A stretch of DNA of 64,000 nt from Leuctra nigra (GCA_934045905.1 OW203766.1:23120309-23184308), one strand, 5' to 3'; shown: positions 12,701 through 27,700, counted from the stretch's first letter. Program-made: numbers and translations. The notes: generated by a model not told the origin, from the sequence alone.

Positions 12701-15700
12701 AAAACTGACGATCAGCGCATTCTGTTAAGAGTTCAAACATATGAAAAACAAACTGGAGCATGTAGATAACAACATGCATATTTAAGCCTTGAAATGCCAT
12801 TACTAAATAAGAAATGCTGAGGCAAGTTCCCCTACTTTTACCCTTATTAGCAGGACAGCAATTAAAAGGAAACATTGAAAACACTAATTTAGTTACTCCC
12901 TGTCCACCGTACGCTTGAAATAGGCCACCACGACAGACCAAGGATAAATCCAAGGTCATCCCATAAGACTATTATAGTCTTATGATGGTCTATTATAGTG
13001 GTCTATTTCATACGTATGTTGGACAGCAAATAGTGCAATTAGTTCAACTGACAGTTAACATCCCAATAAAAGATGCATCCCTCACCAATGGACTGCTACC
13101 TTGACGCGGTGGTGGGGCTTAAGGGGCCGCCTCACTTGACGAGTTGGTCCCAACTAAGTACAGTCCAGGGTCGACCTAGTCCCATGCCCTCCCCAAATTC
13201 GCGGACCTCTCGGGCCGGCCTGCCCCCTCGAGATGGTGTTCCCCCTGAATCGGGTCCCACCGGCCCGAAGCTTCCCCCCCTCCCCCCCTCGGTCTGTCCC
13301 CATTCCGGCCTGGCCTACCCACCAGTGCTGAACTCCCCCGGATCAGGCCCGTTAGGGCGACCCCTCACCATGTCCTCCACTTATGATCAACAAAGTTATG
13401 TGTAAAAATTAATGTGCGCAATATAACCTCGTTGTTGAGGCGCCGTTAAACCATAATAATCTAATCTAAAAGGTACATGTTACGAATACACCACCGAACT
13501 CACCTGCAGCGTAACGCTCTCGATCTGCTGCGGTCCGTGAATGTTCTGTGTCTTGAGGTGGTTATCTGCCAGATAATCCACTGTAATCGACTTGACCTCT
13601 GGACTAGTAATGGCCTTGGTATTACCGCACCGGACCAAGTTGAATCGATTCTCCCCTGATAGCAAGCACAGAGATCACAAGCAAGATTAATGTCAGTTCT
13701 AAGGCCGGGTAGCAACTCTGGATTAAGTTAACTATCGATGGTTAACTAATGAATCAAGTTGGCGCGAATTCCACAGCCAATAAGATAGGTACACTAATCT
13801 CCACTAACCATTAGGGTTGGCATGCCGTCAATTGACCGGTCAAAACTCAAAATATTTAATTTGACTGGTCAATTGACCAAGTTTCATTTGACTGGTCAAA
13901 AAAATGGTCAAATTTGTTATTAGGTGCCTAAAGTATTGTACATTCTGTACTATTCTGTGCAATAGCACAGCTTCATTCTGTGCAAAATTAAGTGCTACGA
14001 TGTCTATCTGGAAAAAAAACATAATTTGACCGGGGTCACGGTCAATTGACCGAATTACATTTGACCGGTCAAAATGCCATCCCTATACGCGAACCATCGA
14101 TAATTAGTTAATCGAATGTTGGTCCTGCCCGGCCTAAGAAATATATGATTACTACATAATATAGGTATCTAGTACCGATTAATAAGTGAGCACAACTCAA
14201 ACCCCTCCCCGTGTTCTCTCTGTGTTTGCCCTGCTCAAACACATTCATATTAACCATTCACTCTGAAATATTGCACATAGGTACACTATAATACCTATCA
14301 CCAGCAGAGATAATTTCGAAATAACTTGTTGCTTATTTGACAAGACTTGGTTATGTCAAATTATAATAATATATTCAAAAGATTTCTGAGATAATTCAAG
14401 TTTAGTATGTAATGATTTTGACATGTTCGTCCACCTATCTATTTAGAAGCATTTTGTTCTGCCGATAATGACTGAATAATTTTGTAGGTAATTGAAAGGT
14501 AAATCAGGATGTAAAAACAACTTTCCTAGGTAATTTGGCCCACTAACAATGCGGCTTTTATGCATGCAGCTTCTTAGGTACACAAAATATAAGATTCTTT
14601 AGTGGTGGATACTCAAGAGAACACAAATGTTATTTCTACATTTGATATCCTGACAATACTGACTGGCATGCAGTGGACTTACTTGGCAATGAGCTGCGAA
14701 TTCGCAGCAGACGAATGACTATTTCGTCGACAGCTGCGTTTGACGGAGCACACAAGAGAATGCGCTTATCTCGCCCCAGCCCTGCTAGCAACTTGGTCAC
14801 GAGGTTAACGATCATGTGCGACTTTCCAGTTCCTGGAATCATCAAAGCAAACAACATTGTGATGATAATACAATAGTTCTCCTTAATCTTAAGGGGAATA
14901 TGCTGTGAAATTTCTATCTCTATGAATTTAGGTAATACAATATTGAAATTTTAAGAAGATGTCAAGAGTTGCCTAAAACTAATTAAAAAAAATACAAAAA
15001 AAATATTTTTTAATTTTTCAATTTTTTATTAATTAATTAGTTATTAAAAGATGTATTACGATAAATCCCTACTACATTTTTATTCCTTGACCTACATTGT
15101 TTATTTTTTAATTTTTATGTTCACAAATGATTGGGTTAATGAAGTTGGCATTCCAAATTTACTTTAATGTAATACTTTAGTTTGCAAAAATAAATAAAAA
15201 ATAAAAAACATTTTTTTACACTTTTTATTGGTAATTAACACTTTACCTAATTATTTTAATTAGATGTATTCATTTTATAAACAATAAAAATGCCAATTTT
15301 TGTTCATCACAAATAACTACACTCACCAAAAAAAAAATCAGCCATCTAAGTTGAATCATTAAAAAGAAGTAGGAAATTACAACAGTCAATGTGAAGAAAA
15401 ATAGTTCCGGAGATAACAGCATTCAAACTTTAACTATATTCAAAGCTATATAGTATATACTACAAACATGCAAAAAAAAAATTTTTACAACATAAATAAA
15501 AGGCTTAAAAATTCCAAATTTTGACATAATTTAATTAACAATTTAATCTAAATAATGGTAAAAAAAACGAAAAATTTCAAAATGGGCAAATTTTCACAGC
15601 ACATTCCCCTTAACTAATCGTATGAGTGGCCAACGTCACCCAGACCACCAACAACAATATTTTAGAAATTGATTTTCCTCTGTCTTACCCTCATGATAAA

Positions 15701-18700
15701 GTGAGAAATTAATCTTTTAATCCCTAATCATGGATTCAAGTTGCTGTGACGTCAGACTGTACAAAATAGCATCCACGCTAATTTATTTATTCGGTCAAAT
15801 TATTATTCGGTAATTTTGTTCGGTCTGACGTCAGGAGCCGTGAATCCCTGGGGAAAAACAACTCAAACAATTCGAAAATAAGTTTCCAAGTGCCATCCCT
15901 AAATGCTAGAGCGATGGCGTTACAAAGCTACATTATAACATTGTTCATCTTGGAACGCCACCAACATAATGTCGAATTTGAATTATAAACAAAGTTTTAT
16001 AAAAGCTATTATGACACACATTTTAGGCAAATAAAATAATTAATATTAGTATTGATGGGAAATTGTTTAAATTACCAGGAGGTCCTTGTATCATGAGAAT
16101 CTTTGGTTTGTTGGCCAAGCACGCTCCGTTGGCCTTGAGAACGGCTTCTATTTGCAATGTATTGAGCTTCCCCTGAAATCGTAAAACAAAGATTTTAATG
16201 TGCACAATAAAAGGATGTAGCTTACAATAAATAATAATAAATATCGCCACCTTGCTCCAACTATTGTCGGGTCAGGGAGGGGGTGAGCTTACAATATTGA
16301 AAATGATTCTTTTTGTGTTCTGTGAACAACCATGAACACCACTGCCACTTGCCAGTGAACATCTCGTACAAGCACAGCTTCTACATCAAAATCTTGTTAT
16401 CAAATCACTTTCTGATTCCACTCTTAGAGTTTTTTTAGTAGATAAACATAATAAATTGTAAAAATAGTAGGTACATTACATTAAAATTTAAAAAATGGTT
16501 AAAAGCCTAGAGGGTAGGTATGTAGACTTTTGAACGATGAAGAGGGTTAAAGTTTCCAAACATACCTAAACTTCTCGTCCAAGCGTAACATTATCCCTGG
16601 CCAAAGACAATGAAGATGCACTCTCTTGACTTCCAGCCTCAATTACATTACAAATTAAATAATGTGAATTTTAGGAAAATTCTACGAGCAGTTTAAATTT
16701 AAAATAAAAAATGAATCAATTATTATATTATTATATATTATATTATTATTATTATTATTATTATACTGCAATAATATTTACAATAATTTGTTACAATCAC
16801 CCCCTCAATCGCACCAAACTAGTTAAGCAAGCACATTTTGCCACTTGCCTCCTCACTAAATGATTGCAGATCCTCTCTATGTGAAGTAAATGTCAGGTAG
16901 TTTAGCGGACCAGGCTGAAATTTGTACATTGTTATCACACTAAAATACATTACAAATATTCCTTTATTCATTACTAGGTCATTCAGTCATAAAATTAAAA
17001 TTCCCTTATCTAATATCCATTTAGGCTTCGACTTCAGTGGTGGAATATCATTATCTCCTAATCCAAGGCCAGTCCGCAATGTTATTGATATAGCTAACCG
17101 GACTCCAAATGACCGTACTAGTGATGTATGGATAATTGGATATTAAATAAGGGTACAGTTGATTAATACAAATCATCTACAGGACTTGTGATGCAAATCA
17201 TGGGTGAGCAGTACCTATGTAAATGCATTAGGGGCCATATTACCATTAGTTTAATCTTAAGTTTAGTTAAACTCCTCTTTGGGAAATGTGGTGTATTACC
17301 ATTATGTACTGTGGCATAGCTTAAAAACTGCAGTCAATGTAGCCCGAGGTTAATTTAAACTGAGGAAATAAGTTCCTGAATTAAATTGCATTAGTATATA
17401 ATGGTAACTAGCAGTGCCGGACTGGCTCATCAGGGGCCTCGGCGGCTAAGAAGTTTTTGGGAGAAAGCAGTCCACCAACCTGCCCCGCAGGGCTTTTTTA
17501 TTTTTATAACTTTAAAATGGAATGGTAAAACAATTTGGTGATTTTAAAAGTTCATTTTTTCACAAGAAAAAAATAACAGAAAGGCCCGCCAATCATGCCC
17601 CGCAGGGCGCTTTTTGCTTTTCTGTCACTCTTAAAATGATTTTGTGATTATCAAAACGTGTATCATTTTGAGTGAAGAAGCTAACAGAAAGTTAAGTAAG
17701 TTAAATGCACTCAAATTCTGCCCCGCAGGGATTTATTTTTTACATTTCAGTCACTTTAAAACGATTTTGAGATTATAAAAACGTATATTATTTTGAACGA
17801 AGAAGCTAACATTGAAATGAAATTAATTGAATTGACCCCAGCCTGCCCCGCAGGGCGATTTTTGTTAATTTGTATTTATTTAAGCGTTTTTGGGATCGAA
17901 AAATGTGTATTTGGCTCCAAATGTCAAACATAAAGTTAATGGAAAATGAAATGAATGGAAGATGCAACAACCCAGCCCTGCAGGGTTGTTTTTGGATTTT
18001 TGTTAATTTTTAAACGATTTTGGGATTGTAAAATCTAGGGATGTTCACGATTACGATTTAATCGAATCGATTAATCGATTATGACATTCAAAACGATTAA
18101 TCGATGTTAGTACAAATAATCGAATTACATCAATTTGAATTTGGCGCCTTGAAAATTGTTGCATTTTACAACATCTAAAATGGCTGCCTTCATTCTGTCC
18201 ACATTTTTCTTTTGTGCGTAATATTTTAGTGATAAATTTATGTTTGTGTGTATTTTCCCAAGTTTCAGTGTGTATTTCTAATTCGCATTACCATTTATCA
18301 GTGATGATTAAATGAATTACGGCACATTACAGCGTATTTGAAGTAAAGATGAATGACTTCCCGGACACATTTCATTGTTGAGGTTAATATTGCCGAAAAA
18401 GACGATAATATGATGATTGATGACCACCCTGAACATGATGATATCAATACGATTTAATTTGATTATTAATCGATTTAAATTACGAAAATCGAATTAATAA
18501 TCGATTTAAATAAAATAATCGTTGAACACTTCTAGTAAAATCGTGTATTTGGCTTCAAAATGCCCAACATAGTACAAATAGAAGCTGGGCGCTTTTGAAC
18601 TTTTATCATTTTTAATTTTTTTTTGGGATTGTAAAAATGTGTATTTGCTGCATAATGCCTAACACAAAGTTAATGAAGACAGATTTAAAGGCCCCCGAGC

Positions 18701-21700
18701 TTGCTGAGCGCTTTTCGAATTTTGTAATTATTAAATAATTTTGGGATTGTATTAATGAGTATTGGTTGGGCGGCAAAACATAATTTTAATATTTAATGAA
18801 TGTACATACTTAGAGGCCCCCAGCCTGGCGAACAGGGCGTTTTTTAAGATTTTTGTTAATTTTCAATTGATTTTGGGATTGCAAAATCGTGTACCTACAT
18901 GGCTTCAAAATGCTCAATATGCTGTTATTGGAAGAAACATTTAAATAGAAGAGGCCCCCAGCCTGCCCTGAAGAGCGCTTTTTGAACTTTTGTAGTTTTT
19001 AAATCGTTTTTGGGATTGTAAAAATGTTTATTTTGCTGCAAAATGTTCAACATGACGTTAATGGAAGATGGGCTTACATAGAAGAGGCCCCCAACCTGGC
19101 CTGCAGGGTGCTTTTTTGACTTCTGATATTTTTTAATGGATTTTTTTATGATAAAAATGTATGTTATACACAACACAATCTAGGGGCCTCAGTAGCCAGG
19201 GGCCTCGGCGGCGATCGCCGCCTAGCCGCCAGGGGCCAGTCCGGCCCTGGTAACTAGGTAATACACCAAGTTTTCTGAAGTGGAGCTTAAGCTAACTGTA
19301 GCTTGAACTAATGGTAATACCGGTAGGCCCTTAGGTACTTCAGACCCTATTGTTGTTAATGCTTTCTAGGGAATGGAACTGTTAATAATTTCATACAATA
19401 CTGGCATCCACATGAAATTCTACTTCTACTCTACCTTTGGGTTTGTTGGAACATACGATCGTGTATCAACTGGAGGCAGATAGAATTCTGCCTCAGTAGG
19501 GTTTAGAATGCTGCTGCATAGTGGTGAATGTTCCAGATGCGCCAACGCCTTGAAGTTCCGGAGCATTGGTTTAATGTAGCTCTCCGTCTGCGGACAATCA
19601 GATTGGCATGAATTGCATGTTGGCAGTGTACACCGAAGAAGTTTAATATAAGATGGTGTAAGACAATGTTGGAGCTTGAACTACAGTCAATCTTTGTTGA
19701 AGGAGAAATGGTTATTATTTAGGTATGAAGTGGTTGATTCGTCTAATAATCAAATCCTCCTAAACACAATACGGGTATACCACAATACCACAATCATGAG
19801 ATAGATTCTTTATGGGCTGTAAGGGCACAGTCGTCTCGTTCCTCCTCCTCCTCCTGTGAGCTGCCTGTTATGTGCGGAAAAATTGTAGTTCCTCGCCTGC
19901 TGTCCCGGGAACGGGCCACCACCGTCGCTTGGTTATTCGAATGCGCGACGGTGTCGGCCCCTTCCCAGGACAGCAGGTGAGGAACTACAATTTCTCCTAA
20001 GATAACAGGCAGCTCACAGGAGGAGGAATGAACGACGAGTGAACAAACAGCTGTGGTACGAAGACTTAAGGTAGACTGACTGATGGAGAAGATACGTGCA
20101 TTAGGCAGGCAATGTCTCAACCAACCAGAATACTGGACGTGGTATATCTCGCTACCTCTCCCCACCAATAGTTCTGATTGAGCGCAAATAATTTCAAAAC
20201 AATTTCTTCTAGATTTTTTAAAATTTCTTATTACCCAAATTTAAAAGGGTAACTGGGGCCAAAATATTACCCAAATCCAACTTCTACTTCATTCATACTT
20301 CTAATCCTATTCATACTATTCACACGTCTCAAGAACTTAATTTCTGATGCCTTTAACTTTTCATTATGAAAGTAGACCGTATAAACTTACATTCAGTCGC
20401 ATGAGCTGTGTGATTCGTAGCACAAATGGCCTTGCACGAAGCACCAGGTCCATATGGACTATGTATTGCGGCTTTTTGACAGTCGACACTGAAAGAGATC
20501 CTCATGTTAACATCAGCATGTTTATGTGGAGACTGAGCGGACTGCTTATGTGCGGGCACATTAAAGACGAAGTCTTCTGAATGGAGACATGATTATTTAG
20601 TATGTACCTATGATGATTGGTGATGTGATAAAAAATCATAACTGAATGAATTCTCCTCTCATAATAGACCAAACAATCTTAAAAATATTGCAACTCACTC
20701 TGGGTATGGGCAACAATGTCAAACAAGTGAGGCAAAAATGGTAGAGAATACAAAGAAATCTACAATTCGGGAAGTAAATTATAGGTGATTACTGAATTAG
20801 TATGAACAATTACAAAGGTAGATGTACGTACATAACTCAATATGAACTTTGGTCGGCGAGTTCCGATGGTACTTTTTCTTCTTGAAGTACTCAACGTAGG
20901 CAAACAAGCTGAGAGTGTTGCGTTGCGTTGGCGGAGATTCGTCCGCGTTGACAAGCCAATGCTGTTGACCCTGAATGAACCTTGCCCTCTTCGTAACTGG
21001 ATCCGTTTCCAGCGGCAGTTCAAGAGTAACCAAGTCTCCTTCATTCGGATGCATGTTTTTCACTCCTTCTTCATGTGTCAACAGGGAATGGCAACGGAAG
21101 CGGGACATTGCCTTGTCTTTGAGTTGCACTGGATGCGGTTCAACGCGATTTACTGCGAAGTGTAGTTGCTTCTGAGGGTTATTGGGCTCATATTTGCTTA
21201 CAATAGATGCCCACAGTTCGAGAAGCATTAGAGGACGCACAACCTGTAGAAATAGAATTGTTTTAAATTCAAAGGAACACATTCTTGAGCAAATTGCAAA
21301 TCATTGTTATACTAGGTAACTACCAACTATCTAGAGACAAAAAATCCAAGTAGGTACTCCATTGCATGATTTAAACTATGCATCAGAGGACTAATCAATT
21401 CATACATAAGTACCTAACAATTGATGGTTGTGGATCCCCCTGATTACAAATAAAATGTAAGCCTACCTCCCGACAATTTTTATTTTTCTACAATCGATTC
21501 CTTAATTTTTTGCAGTGTATGTTTTAGACTTTGATAATGCTTGTTTTGAACATTTTATTTGCATGGAATAAGTAAGTAGGTAGATAATCAATAGCTATTC
21601 GCGTTTTCGGGCTGACCAGATGGCAGCACTTTCCAGGCCGCTATAACCACCATGACACTGCGCAGTGACCCGCATTGGTTTATTTACGTTGTTTGGTGTC

Positions 21701-24700
21701 ATGGCGTCATGGCGGAATCGAAATGTCAGTGAAGGTGTAATAACTTGTGAGTTGTGTTGTTTACGTTATTACTTTGTTATTACTTCATTTTATCATTTCC
21801 ACCAGATTCCTTACCATAATTGTGGTTCATTTCCGAAGATAATAAATACTGCCTTTCTGATCAAAATGACATTGATAAGATCAATAACAAAAGGCGGACG
21901 ATACGAAAACGATGCCGATATAGCACTTATATTTTCTCACACTAGAGTGTGCCCCCTTTGCTCGAAAACGCGAATAGAAAATAAAATGTAATAAAATTTG
22001 ATAAGTAGGTACCTACATGCCTTAAATTAAATAGCCATTAAGGTAATACGAACGTACAAGCCTCCGTCAATGTGTTATTTTATTACGTAGGTAGTGTTTA
22101 TCATTTACTGAATTCACTGAATTAATTTTTGAATTCATATTACTTATCTACTTCGCAGAAGTATGCAACATGCAACACAATATTAAATGTCACAACTCAC
22201 AAATGTCCTGTTTGAGGACCCATAACTGAAGCATTTTCATGCAATTGAGGGAAATTGTATAGATCCGAAAAAAATCAAAAGTTCTGCAAGTAGGTACGTA
22301 ACCTATGTTTTCCTATGTTTGAACTCTCAACAGACCGAGACACCGTCAGTTGTTCTGTTAGGCCGAGAAAGACAACATTGCAAGGTGAGCGCGCAATGAA
22401 GTCTTTCTCGGCCTAGCAGAACAACTGACTGTGGCTCCATCTGGTGAGAGTTCATACAGTAAAAAAACAGACTGTATTATCACTTGTTTAAGTCTATGGC
22501 TAACGCAAGTCAAGCCAATTCAGAATTCAATATTATTGAGTACAAACACTGTAGGCTCTAATCTAAATGGGTGCAGAAAAGTACCCGCAATAATAATAAT
22601 TTTGAGCACTAGGTAGGCACTGTAAATGAATAGTATTTCTACTCACAATACAAAGTTGGTAAGTAGGTAATAATAACATATTATATGCATTACCTTGACA
22701 TAATCCTCATAACACAGAAAGCGAGGCAACATCGGAATGGGAGGTAGGTTGCCGGCAACAGGAGGTGTCGTCTTCTTGCCCTTCTGCTCGGACAGCCACA
22801 ATGGAGTCCAGCGACATATGTCGTGGATATTCTCCAGGTGATGGTCATGGTTTTGCTGAAGTACCTCACGGGGATGTCGTGGCACGGAGCTATCTTTAGA
22901 TCTGCCAACCGAGTTCAGTGATGCATTTCCTTCAACCTCGAACCTTCTGATTTCCGGACCTCCATGGCGGAACCGAACAGACTTTTTAATCCTTTTCTTA
23001 TCAGATATTTGTCGAATACAGCTTTTCAGTCGTATTACTGGTAGAGTTTCAATGTGATGTGATGAGCGACGTTTAAAATGTGGTATGTAGCTGTCAGGAA
23101 CAGGTTGTGTGGCACAGCCAGTGGAGACTCTTCTTTGAAGTTGACTTGTACTAGGAACTGGTGGAAGCGAGTTACTTGATGTGGCGGTTGCTGAAGAAGC
23201 TGGTTCTTGCACCACAGTAGATGATGGCTTCTTAGGGATCCTCCCCAGGCTAGAGATGGGTGGGAGTACTGGTGCTGATGTTGATTGTTTAGTTTGAGGT
23301 GCATTCTTCTCTATTTCTTCGGCCAGTTTCGCTCCTCTGTTTGTAGTTGTAATTTTCATTACGACATTACCTGCTGGTCTCTTCTGCTTGGCACAAAGAG
23401 AAGCTTCATGTTCTTTGGCCTCACGCTCATCTTTCTCTTTTTCAGCAATTCGCTTTAAGCGTTCTAACCTCTCCGATTTATTATTATCAGGTTTATTATC
23501 AGGAGATGCTTCTCTTTGCTTCCTCCTCGTTGTCTTGCTGACTACAGGCATGATCTTCTGCCTAGTTAATGTCTTATCACCCAGTGCAGACACTCTCTTT
23601 TTCCCTATTTTTACTGGCATTTCGTGTTCTTCAAAAAGAGCTTCGGCATCCCTTAATTGATCCATCCCTTTCTCTCTCATTTCGTTAGCTTTGGCCTGAC
23701 TTCTTCGTTCCTCATCCAACGCCCTCTCTAGATCTTTCTGCTTCTCAAGATCCTCCAAGCGTTTCTTCTCTGTGTTCTGCTGAAACAATGCATGAGCTGT
23801 TTCGGCACTGATTCCACGCAGATTGGACCGACGATAAGGCATAGGCAAAGCGTCAATTAAGTGAGGCTTTCTTGGCACATTATTTTTTCCAGTCTTTTTA
23901 CTTTTCTCTTCAACTTCATTATCCTCGGCTCCTTTACGTACAGCTACTGACGTGCTTGGAAGACCCATGTCAACTTCATCCTCAGTTTCACTGCTGGTGA
24001 AAGAAGCGGAAGATTGTCGAAGTGGTTTTTGAGGTGATAGTGTTGGTGGACTGGCGCTTTTTTCTTTAAGATTAGAGACTTTGATTGGACTTACAACATT
24101 CAATACTGGAGGTTTTAATCTGGAGGACTGTGGTGGAAGAAAGTCAGAGTCAGTATCTGAATCATCCGAATCAGAGATAATTGGACGAGATCTGTTGCGT
24201 GATTTTACCCCTGCTACCTTTCTGGGCAATATGTCTGAGTCATCAGAATCTAAATGATCCGATGACTCGGCAGGACTTTCCTGTGGAGTAATGCTACTTC
24301 CATCGTCTTCCGCTGGCACTTTGTTCAAAACATCAACTTGGATATCCTCAGGAGAATGCACTGACAAATTATCATCTTCATTGACTCCAAGCATTTCCTC
24401 ATTATTACATTCTTCTTCTTCTTCTGAGAGAAGTTTGTCGTCTTCTGAAGTAATGCCTTTTTGTATCTCTTGTAGCTCAGATTTGATTTCCGCTTGAGAT
24501 AGCCTAGAATACCACATGTTAATCGAATCATCGTCATCGTCATCATCGCTAATTTCAATGATCTCTTGGTCATCATCGCAATCATTCACATGATTCTCCA
24601 CATCAGAACCCTCACTCTCGTCTTCCTCTTTGCAGGCGACCAATGCTTCATCTAGTTCCTGCTTGATACGTCCCACCTGAGTGTCGGAGAAGAGTTGAGA

Positions 24701-27700
24701 CGGCTGCCAGTACGACTCCACTTCGTCAACGAAGATGACGTCATCGTCAATAACATAGCTGTTAGGTTCTACCGAGCTATTAGCTCTCGTTTCATTGTTT
24801 TCAACCAGATCATTGAGGAAGGCTTCATTTTCCTGATCTTCGTCTTTCATCTTCGCCCCATTATCTATAGTTGTAACGGGATTGTAAGAATTAGAGGAAC
24901 AAGTCCCTGGAATGGGTTCAAGGCAATTTTGGAGATCGTAAGTCTTACTAGGACTTGGAATTGCTTCTGATTTATGTTCGGAATTATGAGACGTACTACT
25001 ACATGGTATGGATTCTGGACTATCTTGCTCCACCTTGGCCTCAAGAACCTCAGACTTTGATACCGGCACATGTACCGGCACACTGGTGGGGGCAGGAATT
25101 TCATCGTCATCGGATGATAAATCAACAATTTCAGGGCCAGCCAACACTTTAATTTCTTCTTTCGGTACAATGTCTCCTTGTTGTTCTATGCGTTGTACTT
25201 TAGCACAATTAGACCCTTCCAACACCTCTTCTCGGCTGCGCTTTAAAGACTTACGGGAGAGCTCTTCAGTCTCATTATCATCCACTGCCACCTCGATGGC
25301 AACTTCTCCTTCCAAATCATGCTGACCATTGGATTCGATGGAAGGAGTATTATGCTGAATATATCTTCTTTGTATTTCAAATAAATAAGATCGGCTATCT
25401 TCATATTCCGTGGTGCCTAAGCCAATTTTGTCGCCTGGATTCAACTGTTCCCTTGTTCCAGATGTGATTTTTACATTGTTTAGGTAGGTTCCGTTCTCGG
25501 TCTAAACAAAAAAAGAAATTACAGATCACATTAGGTAGGTAGGTACACTCGGCCAAACATAAATTGAACGTTTACCAAATTTGAATGACTGCTGGTCATG
25601 TCCCATAATTAATCAAAGCTTGTTACTATCATTGAAATGTGAGGTCACCTACTTGAGTGAGACAATAAGCTCCATGGGACCCTATTGCTTTAATGCGATT
25701 TTTGCTATAAAGTGAAACTAAATAATTAATATAAAAAAGTGTGTGAAGTTACCGTCACGAAATTTTTAGAATGTGTTCTACCATCTATTGGTATGATTTC
25801 CCTAAAATTTGGAGAGATTCGGAGATGGAGCAATTTCGCTATTGACCTTTGACCCGGTCAACATGTAAAGGTCAATTACTCGGACACTACACAACATACA
25901 GGGTTGCACATAGTCTTGTTTAATAGAGGATAAACACACCTTCAAAATGAGCTCTTGTGCAGGTTTGTAGCTCATTTACAACAAAAGTTATATGCGATAT
26001 ACTGTTGACCGCCAAAAAATTGACCCTCTTTTGCCCAAATTTGGTTACCCCATAAATCCTAAACCGGTAAACCAAAAAAAAAAAAAAAAAAAATTGTAGG
26101 TATCAGTGTGACCATAATAATCAAGTTTGCCAACTTTCATCAAAATCAAAAATCATGTCTGCAAATTTTTAAAAAATTTGGTTGAACTGAGCTGGAATTC
26201 CCACATACAAAAAAATCTTAGATATCACAGCATGTAAAGATTGCTAACAGTGCCATTTACTACCTTGATTTGTTTGTAAAACCTACTAACTGATCTTACC
26301 ATAGCATAATAAAATGATCATTGAAATTAGCAATAAAATTAGAGATGGGCCGATACTAGGGATGTTCACGATTACGATTTAATCGAATCGATTAATCGAT
26401 TATGACATTCAAAACGATTAATCGATGTTAGTACAAATAATCGTATTACATCAATTTGAATTTGCCGCCTTGAAAATGGTTCTATTTTACAACATCTAAA
26501 ATGGCTGCCTTCATTCTGTCCAAATTTTTCTTTGTGTGCGTAATATTTTAGTGATACATTTATGTTTGTATGTATTTTCCCAAGTTTCAGTGTGTATTTC
26601 TAATTCGCATTACCATTTATCAGTGATGATTAAATGAATTACGGCACATTACAGCGTATTTGAAGTAAAAATGAATGACTTCCCGCCCGGACACATTCCA
26701 TTGTTGAGGTTAATGTTGCCGTAAAAGACGATATGATGACCACCCTCAACATGATGATATCAATACGATTTAATTCGATTATTAATCGATTTAAATTATG
26801 AAAATCGAATTAATAATCGATTTAAATAAAATAATCGTTGAACACCCCTAGCCGATACCGATACCGATACTCGCGATACCACCGATACCGGTATCGGTGG
26901 TATCGGTATCGGTCAATTTTAATGCAATATTTTCAATACTTCGATACTTAGTACCTTTTTTGTTAAAATTTTGAATTGTGGCCGTTTTCCCGCCATTGGT
27001 GCTCATTGGTATCACGTCAGTGAGCTGTATCACCATTGGCAGATGCCTCAACCAATCAGAGCCAAGGTTGCAAGTGACATAATCTCCAAAAAAATCTCTA
27101 GTTTTGTGAATTTTGATTGAATTGAGACTTTGGTGGACAGGAACTACAGAAATATAAAGAAACAAAAGTATCGGCGATACTATCGGTATCGCTAATCACA
27201 AAGTGAGTTTGATAATCTCCTAAGTGAGAGATTCACTAAATTTTCCATCATTATCAAACAATCCACTCGTAGCTCAGAAGTTTGAGCATAGCCATTCGAG
27301 AGAGATGTATTCACGTTGTCAAATGAAGTCGAAGTGCTTCAGTCTTCGTGTATAGGTCAGATACTCGGACTCGCAAGAGTTGTATGGCAACCCAACCTGC
27401 TGATTAAGAATGCGTCCCGATAGCTTAATGGTTAAAGCATAGGGCCGGAAACCCGAAGGATCTGGGTTCGATTCCCAGTCGGGGTGCGCGTTTTTATTTC
27501 GCAGGTTACCTCCAAAACACCATCCCTAAGTGAGAGATTCACTAAATTTTCCATCATTATCAAACAATCCACTCGTAGCTCAGAAGTTTGAGCATAGCCA
27601 TTCGAGAGAGATGTATTCACGTTGTCAAATGAAGTCGAAGTGCTTCAGTCTTCGTGTATAGGTCAGATACTCGGACTCGCAAGAGTTGTATGGCAACCCA

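Larger units (their letters stand above)
17231..19330. mobile_element. Harbinger-like MITE (outer layer of a three-level nest)
   Basis: Ends ggggccatattaccattag and the complement of ctaatggtaataccggtaggccc, flanked by TTA on both sides (17228-17230, 19331-19333). A GGGCC start and a 3-bp TTA target fit PIF/Harbinger. A hAT element has inserted into it at 17412. Confidence 0.72.

Noticed and set aside
13073..13405. 110-codon Pro/Ser-rich ORF
   Set aside because: Retroelement leader sequence with high GC; no domain and no matching splice phase with the helicase gene.
19794..20168. 124-codon minus-strand ORF
   Set aside because: It lies on the arms of the 19836-20035 foldback; open frames are common in such GC-balanced palindromes and no domain or splice context supports it.
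20353..20559. Minus-strand frame starting MPAHKQSAQSPHKH as the helicase exon
   Set aside because: Its phase does not connect exon 4 to exon 6. The neighbouring frame with acceptor ctctttcag and donor GTAAGT does, and has senataxin-like residues.
27414..27485. A tRNA gene (72-base cloverleaf, apparent anticodon GGA)
   Set aside because: Position 33 would be C instead of U, the anticodon stem has a mismatch, a serine tRNA would need a long variable arm, and the sequence is repeated inside an element with a target duplication. It is a SINE head.
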